DNA of 64,000 nucleotides from Aaosphaeria pasadenensis (taxonomy: Eukaryota; Ascomycota; Dothideomycetes; Pleosporales): the NCBI GenBank assembly GCA_022813625.1, contig JAKLMB010000040.1, forward strand, positions 248,001 through 312,000, in the 5' to 3' direction. Below are positions 9,401 to 21,071 of this stretch, piece by piece (position 1 is the first letter of the stretch; every line of letters begins with the position of its first letter). The notes under the pieces were generated by a model. The model searched no databases, had not been told where the DNA came from, and saw only the letters and a program-made list of their open reading frames with translations. Both the position numbers and the translations under genes were made by a program.

Positions 9401-10014
9401 TGTAGCCCGCACGTTTCTAGCGCACTAAGCCACAACGCTTAGCATGGATAACCCGCCCATCCTTGATCCAACAGAGGCATAGTGTGGAGATACGAGTAGA
9501 ATGGTAGACTATACGTGCCTTGGTGTATGTAGAGAGTGCAGCAAGGGTGGATCTTAGGCTCTACGGTCTATCGCAAGGCGCAGTGGAGAGGTTTTTGGAG
9601 GAAAATGCTAATTTCTGGCGCGATTGGGCGGGCTAGCTGGACCGGAGAGGTGCGGAGGTGGATACTGGAAGGAGGGCTAGGATGGGTAGCGGTGTAGACT
9701 TTATGAGGGGCTGAGTTCGATTGGGATGCAAGATGCTCTCGCATTGTGGAAGAGGGAAACTCAGGCGCAGTGTGAAGAATGGAAAGGTTCGATATTATAT
9801 GCATGGTTACCAACATGGTCTTCTGAAAGTTGAACTACCGTATCATCAAACGCCTGAGAAATGCTAGTTATGAATGTACTGGAGAGCCGTGATCCCCTGA
9901 TCCTGAATATGCAGCCGACCATGTAACATGAAAATCCGAGATATCAAGGCCGTAGACCGTTTCCTCAGCAGTGAGAAGGGAACGGAGTTGATTGAAGCGT
10001 GACCGTGATCGTCG
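6434..10014. other. 3.6-kb stretch without a supported gene
   Basis: Upstream of the stomatin gene and downstream of the coiled-coil gene. ORFs up to 178 codons occur (for example 8869-9405) but show no domain, no splice-supported extension and biased composition. An 18-bp unit gtgcacatcgcaagtccc is repeated twice in tandem at 7556-7591. No tRNA with paired A and B boxes was found. Confidence 0.5.
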
Positions 10015-12174
10015 TTACTTGAGGAAGCTCGCACCCCTTCTGTCCTTCTTCAACGGACTGAACGTAAAGTTCTCCTCGCTCATCATGTTGTAGCCGCCGC
10101 TGATGGGCCTTGCTGGACCTTTGCCAAAGACACCTTTACCCAGAGCCCTTGCGGCAAAGAGTCCCTTGCCGACGTTCGGTTTTGCAGGTAGGACGTCCTC
10201 ATCAGCATCGAAGAGCGTTTTGCCCAAGCCGCTATTCCCTCCAGCCCCCAGCTTGCGTTTCTTCTTCTTCTCTGCCACAGGTTCCTCGTTGAACGCGGCA
10301 AAGGACATGAGGGACTTTCGAGGTTTGATCTTAGGTACGAGAGCCTTATCCTTGCCCTTTGAAGGACCATCATCGGCATCTTTGAGAGGAACGGTGACTG
10401 GTACATTCTCGGAATTATCCTTGGATTCAGAGACTTCGGAAGACTCTTCGGTCACCATCTCGAGAGAAGGTGCAGCAGTTTTCTTACGAGCTGCTGGCTT
10501 CGCATTAGCCTTGTTGGAAGCTGAAGGAGCAAGCGGTTTGACTTTGGGTAGCGGCGCGCTCTTTTTAATAGCCTTCTTTGGAGGTGCAGTGGGGGTAGCT
10601 TCTTCTGGTGATGGCTCTTCGTCGTCCGACTCTCCCAAGATTGTCTCTCCAGGCGCAACGCTTGCTTGACGTTTCAAGAAAGGCGTAAGCGATAGAGCGG
10701 TGTTCTCACCAATGGCTGAAACCGAGGTGGCACGCTTTGTCTTCTTCGTAGGAAATCCATCGCCAGGGGTTCCGAGGTTTGGAGAATCAGGCTCAGCAGT
10801 GGACGCCATCCGTTTGCGAGGGTTCTTGCCGGCTTTCTTGGTTGCTTGTGGTACCTCACTCTCTGCCCTCTCGAGCCTGCCCTCAGTCTCCTTTAGCTTC
10901 TCCTTTGTCGACCTTAATTTATCTCGGAAGGCATTCAGCTTGTCATCCAAAACGGTATTGCGACCTTGGAGCTCAGCCAGCGCCTTCTGATACTCCTTTT
11001 CCATTTTCTTCCTCTCGCGTCTCTCCTCATCCAACTCGTTCTCCAGTTGAGCATTCTGCGTGGCCGTCTGTTGTAGGTCCTTGTTGCCAACTTTGTTGGC
11101 CGCGGATATCTCGCGCTTGGCCCGACCAAGTTCTTCACGTAACTGTTCGAGCTCAGCTTCACGTTCCTCGGCCTTCTTGCCCATCCGCTCCGCTTTCTGG
11201 CGGGCATTTCTTTCGTTTTGCAGTTCTTGTTGAAGATTTTCAACTTCGGCGTCCTGTGCTTCCTCGCGTTTGCTTGCCTTATCAGCTTCCCGTTTGGTGA
11301 CTTTGTCCAGTTTCGCCTGGATCCGTTCGGAAGCTTGTTGGTGGGATAGCACATCAGCCTGAGCCTTTGCTGAGCTTTCTTCTGCTTTGGCCAGAGCTGC
11401 TTCTGCCTTGAGGCGATCCTTCTTTTCTTTCACCAGCTCGTTTCGAATTTCCTCAAGCTCAGCACGAAGCTCCTCCTCCTGTTCAGTCTTCTTACCGGAT
11501 TTCGCCAGGGCTCGGGCGGTGGAACGTTTTTCGTTGTCGATCTCAACCTGCAGCGTTGCTAATTGGCGTTGAAGGGTGAGTTTCTCGGCAAGGAGGCCAT
11601 GGTTGGACTCAACCTGGGCACGCAGATGCTCGACCTCGGGCTTGAGAGAAGACATTTCGCGGGTGAGGGCAAGTTTCTCGGACAGGATCTTGTTCGTATC
11701 GGATGTGACGTTCTCCATTGCCTTGAGCTCGGCCTGCCAGGATGATCAACAACTAATTCAGATGTGTAGCATGCGGGATGGGAATACCTTAAGATTACCA
11801 ATCTCTCGCGACTGTGTACGAATCTGATTTTTCGCTATCTCCGCGTCGGCCTTGAGTTGATCCACGTTCTGCAAAGCATCATCCAATGCGAACTCCAGGC
11901 CTTCCGACTCAGCCTCCGCCTCGCCGAGTTCCTCGGATATCTCGTCGACCCTGTCGTGCAGGAGACATTTATCGACTCGCAACTTCCGAAGTTCCTCGTC
12001 TTTCGCTACTGTTTCGACAGCGTGCCTGCTTCGTTCGAGGGCAAGTTCCAGATTCGCCGTGCGGAGCGCATGTTTGAGCTTGCCAAGTTAGCGCATATCG
12101 CAAAGAATTGGAGATATATGTCTCACATCTTGAATATCATAAACATCTTCTGACTCCATTGATGGGTACGCCAT
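10015..12174 (-). CDS. Long coiled-coil protein with basic C-terminal tail
   Basis: Three exons (12174-12127, 12078-11788, 11733-10015) encode 685 aa. The introns are 48 and 54 bp, the first with branch site GCTAAC. From about residue 17 to 400 the protein is an almost unbroken coiled coil rich in Glu, Lys, Arg, Leu and Ala, starting LKHALRTANLELALERSR. The C-terminal 285 residues are basic and Ser/Pro-rich with Lys clusters (KKTKRA, KKKKRK) that look like nuclear localisation signals. It ends NFTFSPLKKDRRGASFLK. The pattern suggests a nuclear or mitotic-apparatus scaffold, but that is inference and I do not recognise a named family. The start codon shares a 424-bp intergenic region with the divergent OST3 gene. 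Confidence 0.8.
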
Positions 12175-12598
12175 GGTTTGGTTGCTTTCGTTGAGAGATG
12201 AGAATTGGATTGTAGGAATATGTGTGAGGGGCAACTCTAATGCCTGGGGAACGCGTAGAGTAAACAAACAAAGCGACAGGCCATCAACACCAGAGTTGAT
12301 AAGGCGCACTCTTCGACTTTGCACTCGCAACCTAAGAACGTGTTGTTGTTGTGAAAAGAATGTGCAATAAAGCTGAATCTTGATGACCACACGTTCGTAT
12401 GACCCTGGTCAATATCCTCAAGTAAACAGAAGGCCTGTCGCGTCGAAGTTCAAGGCGGCATGCACATATGATGAACCCCGGTCGTTCCTTGGCGCGGATG
12501 CTTACGTACGCTGATCTCAAACGTGGCCTTCAATCTAGCAACCAAAGCATCCATACGTTCGAGCTTCGTTCCTTTGCACACATCCTCGTAACGTCACA
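12175..12598. promoter_or_regulatory. Divergent intergenic region between coiled-coil gene and OST3
   Basis: 424 bp separate two start codons pointing away from each other, so both promoters must lie here. No clear TATA box was seen. Confidence 0.6.
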
Positions 12599-13751
12599 AT
12601 GCGTTGGTTACAGATTCTGACGGCTTCCCTCTTACCCTTCACAGCTCTTGCAGCTAAGAAGCCCTCCGGCGACCGATTCAATGACTTCCGCGCCAAGTCG
12701 TTATCCACCGGCACGGTCAAGCTCGATGATGTATCATACTCGAAGTTCACAAAGGCACCGAGGGACTATGCCGTAGCTGTTCTTCTTACCGCTATGGACA
12801 CGAGATTTGGTTGTGTTCTGTGCAGAGAGTTCCAGCCAGAGTGGGATCTGCTAGGCAAAAGCTGGGTGAAGGGCGATAAGAACTCGGACACACGATTGCT
12901 CTTTGGAACATTGGATTTCATTGACGGAAAGAGCACCTTTCAATCGGTATGATATATTGCGATCCTCTCTGTGCAAGCTGTTGCTAACATATTTCTAAAG
13001 TTGATGCTCCAAACCGCGCCCATCATTCTGTACTTCCACCCCACCATTGGACCGAATGCTAGGGTTGATACCCAGCCAATTCGTTTTGATTTTACCAACG
13101 GGTGCGCCAATACTCTATTGCTGATGAATTAGTGTCGATACTGATATCAACAGGCCTCAATCTGCTGAGCAGATCCACGCTTGGATCTCCCGCCAGCTCC
13201 CTGCTGACGTTCCCAAGCCCGCAGTCTCCCGCCCCATCAACTATGTCAAGATCGTCTCAGTCACCACCGGCGTGCTCGGTGTGATCACATTCCTTGCCGT
13301 TGCGTCGCCGTACCTTGTTCCCGTTCTACAAAACCGAAACATCTGGGCTGCGATCAGCTTGATTGCTGTCCTTCTATTCACTAGCGGACATATGTTCAAC
13401 CACATCCGCAAGACTCCATATGTTGCAGGCGATGGAAAAGGCGGCATCAGCTACTTTGCTGGTGGATTCAGCAACCAATTCGGTCTTGAGTCGCAAATCG
13501 TTGCTGCAATCTGTAAGTCAAAACTAAGCCCTCCCTACACCTTCCAAGATGCTGACGATTCAATCACAGACGGTGTCCTATCCTTCGCCACCATTTCTCT
13601 CGCCTTCAAGGTACCCCGAATTGCCGATGCAAGGGCTCAGCAGTTCGCTGTCTTCCTGTGGAGCGGCGTCTTGTTGTGCATGTACAGCTTCCTCCTCAGC
13701 GTCTTCCGTCAAAAGAACGGAGGCTACACTTTCTGGCTGCCCCCCTTCTAA
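12599..13751 (+). CDS. OST3: Oligosaccharyltransferase subunit, Ost3/Ost6 family
   Basis: Four exons (12599-12946, 13001-13101, 13154-13512, 13570-13751) encode 329 aa, the usual family length. A signal peptide (residues about 1-18, MRWLQILTASLLPFTALA) is followed by a thioredoxin-like lumenal domain whose active-site pair is Cys72-Val-Leu-Cys75. Four membrane segments occupy the C-terminal half (for example VSVTTGVLGVITFLAV, AAISLIAVLLFTSG). In yeast this subunit sits in the ER oligosaccharyltransferase. Its CxxC oxidoreductase activity holds client cysteines transiently so that nearby Asn sites are glycosylated. The sequence does not decide between Ost3 and Ost6 orthology; filamentous fungi usually keep one such gene. 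Confidence 0.93.
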
Positions 13752-15044
13752 GTTGGTCGACACCGACGTCTCAAAGGCGAACGATGTTGTTTGGAAGACG
13801 GTTAGGCGCTGGCCTGCCAGCGAGCATTTCGGAATAAAATTTCAAGTCCGGCATCGATGGGATGAAAAGCGAATGATCTCAGTTCAATGTATCCATATAG
13901 TTTAGTATATCTTCCCGTATGCACATTTACGGCGGCGTCAAGGGAGACTCAATGAAAGAAAAATTTACTTCAAAATGTAACATTGCATGCCCTATCACAT
14001 ACCATACCATACTCCACTCTGCCCATCCCATAGACCCCTTTCAATGCATCGATCCGCCGACGAACCACTTCCACACCACCAGCCGCGTCTTGACGATACA
14101 CTATTATGAGAACTTCTACACCGCGAGCTCCAACGCAATCCTCTAACGTACCTTTCCTAGTAGCTACCTACAACACATCCTATACTATCAGTACCCATCT
14201 AGAACAACAAGTCGTCGCAAAGCCCTCCAAGAAGTCCTCCACTCCATCTTCCTCCTTTCCATACCTCACTCTCTCCAAGAGATACAAGCCCCTTTCACCC
14301 AGAAGCCCTGGCAATCTTTGCCGTTACAGCATTTCACGACTATGGGCCAAGAAGAAACTAACAAATCACCAACAAAGTCTCTATGCTCTTTCGGTTTTAC
14401 TTTTCTTGAGTTTGGAAAGGTTTCTTGTTTGAATTACATTGTGCTACTAAGAGTTTTTTTCCCTGGTGATTGATGGGGAAAAGTTTAATTCTATATGACT
14501 GTGAGAGAGACATGATTGGAAGCCAAGGGTACTTGAAAACCGGCTTTGTGTTGGTAAAAGAAAAATGAGAATCAACGCCGTCGCTGTAAAAGTGTGAAGG
14601 GGGAAGAGGGACGAGAGAAGAAAAAAGGGAGCCTTGCTTTACGATTCCATGATGAAATTGATTGACTGATTCGAAATCCCTACCAAAAAGTCCAATGCAG
14701 GAAAAGTCTTTTTTGTGGGAAGGTAAAAAGAGAAATCAAGAGAACAAGAAGAAAAGTGCTCCAGCAGTGTGGAAGATGGGTTTCTATTTCGTGGATGGTT
14801 TTAATTTTTTTACAATGGGGTGGTGGGTTCTCTTGTTGAAACGATTCTTTACGCAGATCGGGGTTTCGTTGAAAACGCTGTTATGTTAGTTTTCGTATGT
14901 TGGTCTCTTTCTCTTTTTTTGGCTTTGAACATGACTAGACTACCTAGGTATTTTTCAACCCTTGGAATGGGAATCTGTCACGCCACACACACACGCACAC
15001 ACTCTCTCTCTTTCGATCGTGAAACGCGGGGGTCGGGTGATGAT
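13752..15044. other. Convergent 3' region between OST3 and the carrier gene
   Basis: 1.3 kb with no supported gene. It is A/G- and T-rich and contains a (CA)n then (CT)n microsatellite at 14984-15012. Confidence 0.6.
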
Positions 15045-16334
15045 CTACAAGAAATTTTCCCGGCGCTTGCCCATGACGAAGTCTCTTGTCATCTCGAAGC
15101 TGAGCCAACTACTAGCCATGCTCGGCGCGACCTTGAGGAGATTCGGCACGATCCCCTTGTACAATCCCCGCAAACCCTCCGTCTTGACGATCATCCGGAT
15201 CGCGTCGAAGATCCCCTTGTACTGGTATCCCATGCCGGTCATGGTGTTGACCTGGAATCGCCGCCGCAGGACATCGAACGGATACGTGCACGTCTGTGCC
15301 ACGGCTCCTGAGACGGCTCCAGCACCCAGCTTGCCGAGTGCGGACGGGTCGGCCTGGCCTTCGGGCGTGAACTGGTTCCGCGCGATCTCGTAGACCATGA
15401 AGTTCAATCCCACGTACGGCGCAACTCCTGCTACGGTCGGTACGATGCCGCGGTACAGAGCGCGGAAGCCTCCCTCGTTTTTGTACATGCTGGTGAGCAC
15501 ACCCCACATTCCGGGTAGTTTCTGGCCTTCGGTCTTCTTTAATGTCTCGAAAGATGCTGACTGAATCGATAACCGTGTTCGCACGATGTCAAGAGGATAT
15601 GTGAATGTGACCGATGTTATTCCGGCGATGCCTCCGCAAAACAGACGCTGGTAAGGACCTAATTGAGCACCGGGGGTATCTTCGAAAAACTAAAACACAG
15701 ATTAGGTGAAGCTGCGAGAGCCGAAGCAAACTTTCAAGATTTACGAAAAGTTCTAGAAGCGTGGCAGACGCTCTGCATTGGAATTGGACACTCCTATGCT
15801 TTGGGGAAAGGAAGCGGGAGACTGGCAGATCTCCCGGGGGGGATAGCTTGAAAGTATATTGCGAAAAATTCTTACCTGCTTGTAAACATTATAGGCCGAG
15901 AACTGAACGGCCGAGTATGGAACTATGCGAATGCAATTGGTGCCATTGCCCGCCATGAAGCCTCGCCAACCCTCATCGCGCCACATCTTAGCCAATGCTT
16001 TGTGAACGGACATCTTATATTCGTTCCGACCAGCGCTCTGCACCTGGAAAAGGATCTTCAGTCGCTCCAATGGCGAGACTACGGTCCGCGACACCGCTCC
16101 AGCGACACCGCCAGCGATGAAGGACGCGATCACGGGCTGGGCGAGGAACTCTTGGATGCGCTCGAGTCGGGAGTCTTGCGGGGGTTGCAACATAGCGGGC
16201 TACGATTGGTGAGCAACTTTTACACATGGCAATTGACTGCTTGTCTGGCATTGACGTACAGTGGCACCTGGTTTTGGCTCCATGACGAAAGTAGGTATCG
16301 CAATTTGTTTCTCTTCGGTTTTGGATGTGGTCAT
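15045..16334 (-). CDS. Mitochondrial carrier (SLC25) of the YPR011C / SLC25A42-like group
   Basis: Three exons (16334-16260, 16199-15876, 15689-15045) encode 347 aa. The introns are 60 and 186 bp. Three carrier repeats show the signature PX[DE]XX[RK]: SPLERLK at about 67-73, YPLDIVR at about 164-170 and YPFDVLR at about 269-275. The stretch MAGNGTNCIRIVPYSAVQFS is very like that of yeast YPR011C and related nucleotide or CoA-type carriers. The protein should sit in the inner mitochondrial membrane. In yeast YPR011C has been reported to move APS and PAPS, while animal SLC25A42 moves CoA, so the substrate is not decided from sequence. The start at 16334 (MTTSKTEE) was preferred to an in-frame upstream ATG at 16400 because the conserved part begins later. 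Confidence 0.88.
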
Positions 16335-18506
16335 CGGGGGTTGCGTGCGCCAAGAACGGAGCAGAGAGAAAGCAGCGAATGGGTCGCAAGCTGCAGTCAA
16401 AGAAGATCCGCGTCTACGGGATGTGGGAGAAAAGCGCGGGACGTAATAGCGAGATCATCGGTCGTTGCAGCAGTGAATGAATTTTGAGTCAAAACGTTTC
16501 GTCGATGAGACGTAGAAGGCGGCGATTGCGGCGGCGACAGCGGAGGAGGAAGGGAGAGCTGAGTCTGAGTAAGAGAGGGTTGCGTCGGCCATCCAAGGGA
16601 ACGGAGGGAGATAAAGGACGAGGCGGTATGAAGGAGTGGAGAGTGCCTCGAAGGTGAGAGTGCGGCGCGCGGGAGAGGTTTTGAGGAATTGGAGAGAGTG
16701 TGAAAGTTTGCAGATACCGCGAACCGGGGAAGAGGAAGGGCCCTAAAAGTAAAGGCAGTAAAGGCAGGTCGGGCGTGTAGAGTGAGTTGAGGTAAGTGAG
16801 TGAGAGTGTGGGTGAGTGGGTGTGGGAGTGAGTGGATGGTGTACGTGGATTCTTAGTGGTCGGCGTCTACGACAGACCAAATGTCCGCTGTCCGCTTTCA
16901 GTTTTACTCGGCAGAGAGGAGACAGAGAGTCAGAGACCCTATCATCCCTTATACAAGGAGAGTAAACAGCATCAACTTATTATACCATTGAACCTATAAC
17001 GCAATGTGAATCAATGCCTCATCAATCGTCAATCAGTAGTCGCGTGCCTTCTATACGGTACTAATAATACTATGTATGTATCAACCAACTACTGCTTCGT
17101 AGTTGGTCACTTGGTTAGTTAGTACTCCAGACTAGAAGAACTTCCGGTTGTCCACGAGAGCCACACTGTATACAGCCTACTCACCTGGAGGCTGGCTAGT
17201 AGCTAGCTATATCTACACTGCTCCTGCAATGGCGCATAGCATCTCTTGACTCGGATGCAATGGCGCGACGACATTGCATACTTCAAGGAGGTTTCAAGAT
17301 GTTGCCAAATCAACTGCAAGGTCTCTGATGCGCCACGACACTTTTGTTCATTTCAGCACTTGCGCCATGGGGACACAAGATGACTCAAGACGATCGGGTA
17401 AGGCAAAGCAATGCGCAGTTGGTTTTTCCCCTTTCAGATTCTCACCGTCAGCTCTCCACGGGACCCGGGTACTTCTGGCCTCCCTTATCCATCACGCGTA
17501 TCTACATGTTGACTGCTGCTGTCATCACCTGCCGCCTAGGAGGAGATCTTACAGCATCGGAGATACCTTGCGACTTCAATAACTAGTATTTGATTCCAAG
17601 ATACTACATATTAGAGCTGTCAGCCAGATCGGAGAAAGATACAGCGAATGCCGCATATAACCGTAACCGCATACCGCATGCCCCATGTCACTACTGATTC
17701 ATACATGCCAATACAGTCACATTACGAGTACATACTCGCACTATCAACACAGCCAAGTGATATGACATTATGACATTGAACCTTGCGGGGGTGGGAATGA
17801 TGATCTGATCTCGGGATACCTCGTAACCCATAAACATAGATCTACGCCATGCATTCTGGGGGCGGGGCAATCTCGTCGGAGCCGTGGACGTGTGCAACGT
17901 AATGGCACCGACCGAGGTCAGGCGAGAATAAATCGGAATTTCTTAGCTATCAACGTCCATCCACGTTCGACGAGCTACTTACGGAGTAGGAGTGTGTAGC
18001 TGGCTCCTGGCGTCAAGCTATCATGGCCTTGTCGTTGGCCAACTGCCCTCCCTGTTCGTATGTGCATCTATGTGACAGCTGGGCAGTTGACGTGATAATG
18101 TAGCCGAGTGCCAGCTGGGGTTTAGACGCGGGTCGTCTCCAACTTTACGTTCATGACATTCTTAGTATAGATTGACATTGAATGCTTAGCAACAAGGTAG
18201 CTTTTTGATCAATCTAGAGGAGTAAGTCAGATACACCGTGATGAACTCTCTGCTTTTTCAATTGAGTTGAACAGTAACAGCAGACATTCCCTTCAATCTA
18301 CTTTCCACCATGTAACAACAGACGAGAGGGATGAATTCCGCTCGGAGGTTTACAGGAGGGCTGTAGCTCAAAGAACCCTGACATCTGGACCCGCAACTGT
18401 GGCGCGTTCGAGCCGCCGCCAAACCCCATCATCCTATCTTATCCAGCCTCAAATTCCGAGCTTCAAATAGCTTGCTTGTCAATAGTCAAGCCAAAGCCCA
18501 TTGCCA
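16335..18506. other. 2.2-kb divergent region between the carrier and MRM2 genes
   Basis: No supported gene. The first 500 bp upstream of the carrier are purine-rich on the plus strand, so CT-rich on the transcribed gene's sense strand, as is common in fungal promoters. They include a gtgagtg-type imperfect repeat at about 16780-16850. Confidence 0.5.
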
Positions 18507-19850
18507 ATGTTGTCCCGACGCATCTTCCAGCAGCTGACCGACAGCTTGCTTCTAGGTCCTCGCAATTGCGCGCCCCTGGCCTGTTCCGCTTCGAAATGCT
18601 CTTCCCGCACAAAGCCAGCAAGCAAGAGACATGCTTCCTCGTCCTCGTCTACGCGATGGAAGAGTCGGCAGGGCAGCGATTACTTTGCTAGGGAGGCGAA
18701 AGTGCAAGGCTTGAAGAGTCGTGCGGCCTTTAAGCTTCTCGAAGTACTTCTCAGTCGCTCTAAATAAGGATTGAATTGCATTTGCTAATTCATTCCAGAT
18801 CAATGAGAAATACAAGCTCTTCAAACCTGGCCAGACTGTAGTTGACCTGGTATGTTCTTTTGAACATTTACTCAATATGACTACGTTAACACTACCTGCA
18901 GGGATTTGCTCCAGGTTCCTGGTCTCAGGTTCGCATTCCCAATGCAATCTATCTACCAACCTCTAATCCATCCACCAGGTTGCCGTCAACCGTACCTCGC
19001 CCGGCGGTCGCGTCATCGGCATCGACCTGATCCCCGCCCAACCTCCGAAAGGCGTATCCACGATCCAGGGAAACTTCCTCTCCCCCGACATACAGGCCGA
19101 CGTCAGGCAATACGTCCAAGATCCCGACCTAGGTCGACCTCGACGCCAGGTTGCCTCCCCAGAACACCACGAGGGCTACAGTGAAGAAGATGTCGAAGAG
19201 CTGGAACGCGGCTACATCGACTTGGAGCGGCACGCATTGGGAGGAATAGAAATCGAGACATTAGGCCAGGCGGGCCAGGAGGGATCACGCCAGGAGGCGG
19301 AGGAGAGTAAATTGTCGCTGAAAGAACGAGACAAGCGAAAAGGCAGAGTCGTCGATGTCGTGCTGAGTGACATGTCAGAACCCTGGGACCAGACGACTGG
19401 CTTCCATAAAAAGAGCCTTAGTGACCCGTATACTAGGATGATGAACACGAGTGGCATTGCGTTCAAGGACCATGCCGGAAGTATGGTGGGTTTGATTCTG
19501 TGATATCAATCTTCGCATGGCATTTCTCGCTGACGCACGGGAAAAGGATCTTTGCATGGCTGCACTGAATTTCGGATTCGACACGCTGCGGACTGGCGGT
19601 CACTTTCTGTGCAAATTCTATCAAGGCTCTGAGGATAAAGCGTTGGAGATGACGTTGCGGAGACTATTCACGAAAGTGCATCGGGAGAAGCCTGATTCTT
19701 CGAGAAGTGTAATGTCACCCCCGCGATCTGGCTATACGCTGCTTTTCGGGGCGGAAGAGACTAACATGTACGCAGGAGTCCAAGGAAGCCTATTTTGTGG
19801 CACTTCGTCGGAAGGAGGCTCCGACGAGAGAGGAGGTCTTCCGAGAGTAG
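18507..19850 (+). CDS. MRM2: Mitochondrial 2'-O-ribose rRNA methyltransferase, FtsJ/MRM2 family
   Basis: Six exons (18507-18743, 18799-18849, 18902-18928, 18979-19485, 19547-19708, 19776-19850) encode 352 aa. One exon is only 27 nt. The N-terminus is Ser/Arg/Lys-rich and lacks acids, as in mitochondrial presequences. The FtsJ fold is clear: SAM-binding motif VVDLGFAPGSWSQVA spans the exon 2-4 joins, and the catalytic tetrad K-D-K-E falls at about K76 (SRAAFKLL), D236 (VVLSDMSEPWDQTTG), K297 (FLCKFYQG) and E332 (SKEAYFVA). Family members methylate a ribose in the peptidyl-transferase loop of the large mitochondrial rRNA. An acidic insert at about 157-225 is longer than in yeast, as often in filamentous fungi. 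Confidence 0.92.
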
Positions 19851-21071
19851 GAAATCGGCATGCAACGTCTTATATTTTACATGAAACAATGCATTTGGTA
19901 GCCATACCTCACGGTCGGCACGATCTATTTCAAACCCCAATTATCGTGCATAAAAATTCACTGTCGTGAATCTATCTAACTATAAGGATTTGATGCAGCG
20001 TCATCAAGGCAATGACGAGGCAACTCGACAACTCAGCATCCTCATGTTGTGACTCGGTGAAGTCATGATTCAACTTACACCGCAGATGTCGCGGCTTTGC
20101 ATTTCTGCACTGGTGGAACGAGTGAGACGACGACTGGAAGATGGGGGTCGAACAACACATTGCTCGGTTCCACTGCCAAGGGAACACGGCCCTGCATGTG
20201 CCATGGTAAGTAGAGGTCTCCTCGATGGGAGCGAATCACCAGGATGTATGCGATGAGGTGGATGAATAGATGAATAGATTAGCAGAGAAGGAAGGAGGAA
20301 GTAGAAGAGTGGCATGGGCGCTAAATCAACGAGATCCAAAGGATGCCACAGCACATCATGACCGCATTTGCATGGAATCCGAAGCCTGGTTTTGGCTCCG
20401 TGGACCCATGTTTCTAGTTTCCCGATTGGGGGGGGAGAGGTGAATTGTGAACCCCTCTTCAGTTCGACAGATGCAGTAGTAAATATTTAGTTAAATTCAA
20501 AGTATTTCTCCGTGGTGGAGCCAAGCAGTCTGACAGGGATGATCCACAGGTATGTAGGTCAATTACTAGGTAGATATGTAGGGGAAACGGTGGTCATTTA
20601 CCGATTAGGTTCATGATCATTTGCCTTGATGGTTGTCCCTTGTCTTTCTCTTCTTTTTCATCTCGTTCTTCTTGTACTTCTACTTCTTGTTCTTTGTCTC
20701 CAGGTCCTCTTCTTCTGCCAAGAGTCCATTGGATTTGGGATATCTCAATGATAATGGATAGTGGAATGAGGACAAGTATGCAGATGAAGCAGAAGAAGAG
20801 AGTAGTAATAATAATAGTATGCTACAACAATGACATAGGTCAAACTAAGATCGATCATGCGTAATATTACTCCATACACCGTTCCGAACTAAACGAAACG
20901 GCGATCTTCTCCCCACCCCGGGCGAAACTTGTCAGGAAACTCGGACGCCGCCTCCACCCAGCCACAAACCAACCTGATAACACCAGTTCCTTTGATCATC
21001 CCATCGCACCCAACCAACCCCAATCTAAAAGGCTGTACGACCACCCAATGACTCTGATCTGAGCATATCCG
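19851..21071. other. Intergenic region between MRM2 and the SSXT gene
   Basis: No supported gene. It includes a pyrimidine-rich stretch with many ttctt repeats at about 20632-20705. Confidence 0.5.

Noticed and set aside
8869..9405. 178-codon plus-strand ORF
   Set aside because: Rich in Pro, Thr, His and Cys without a domain; overlapping frames are equally open. Probably chance.
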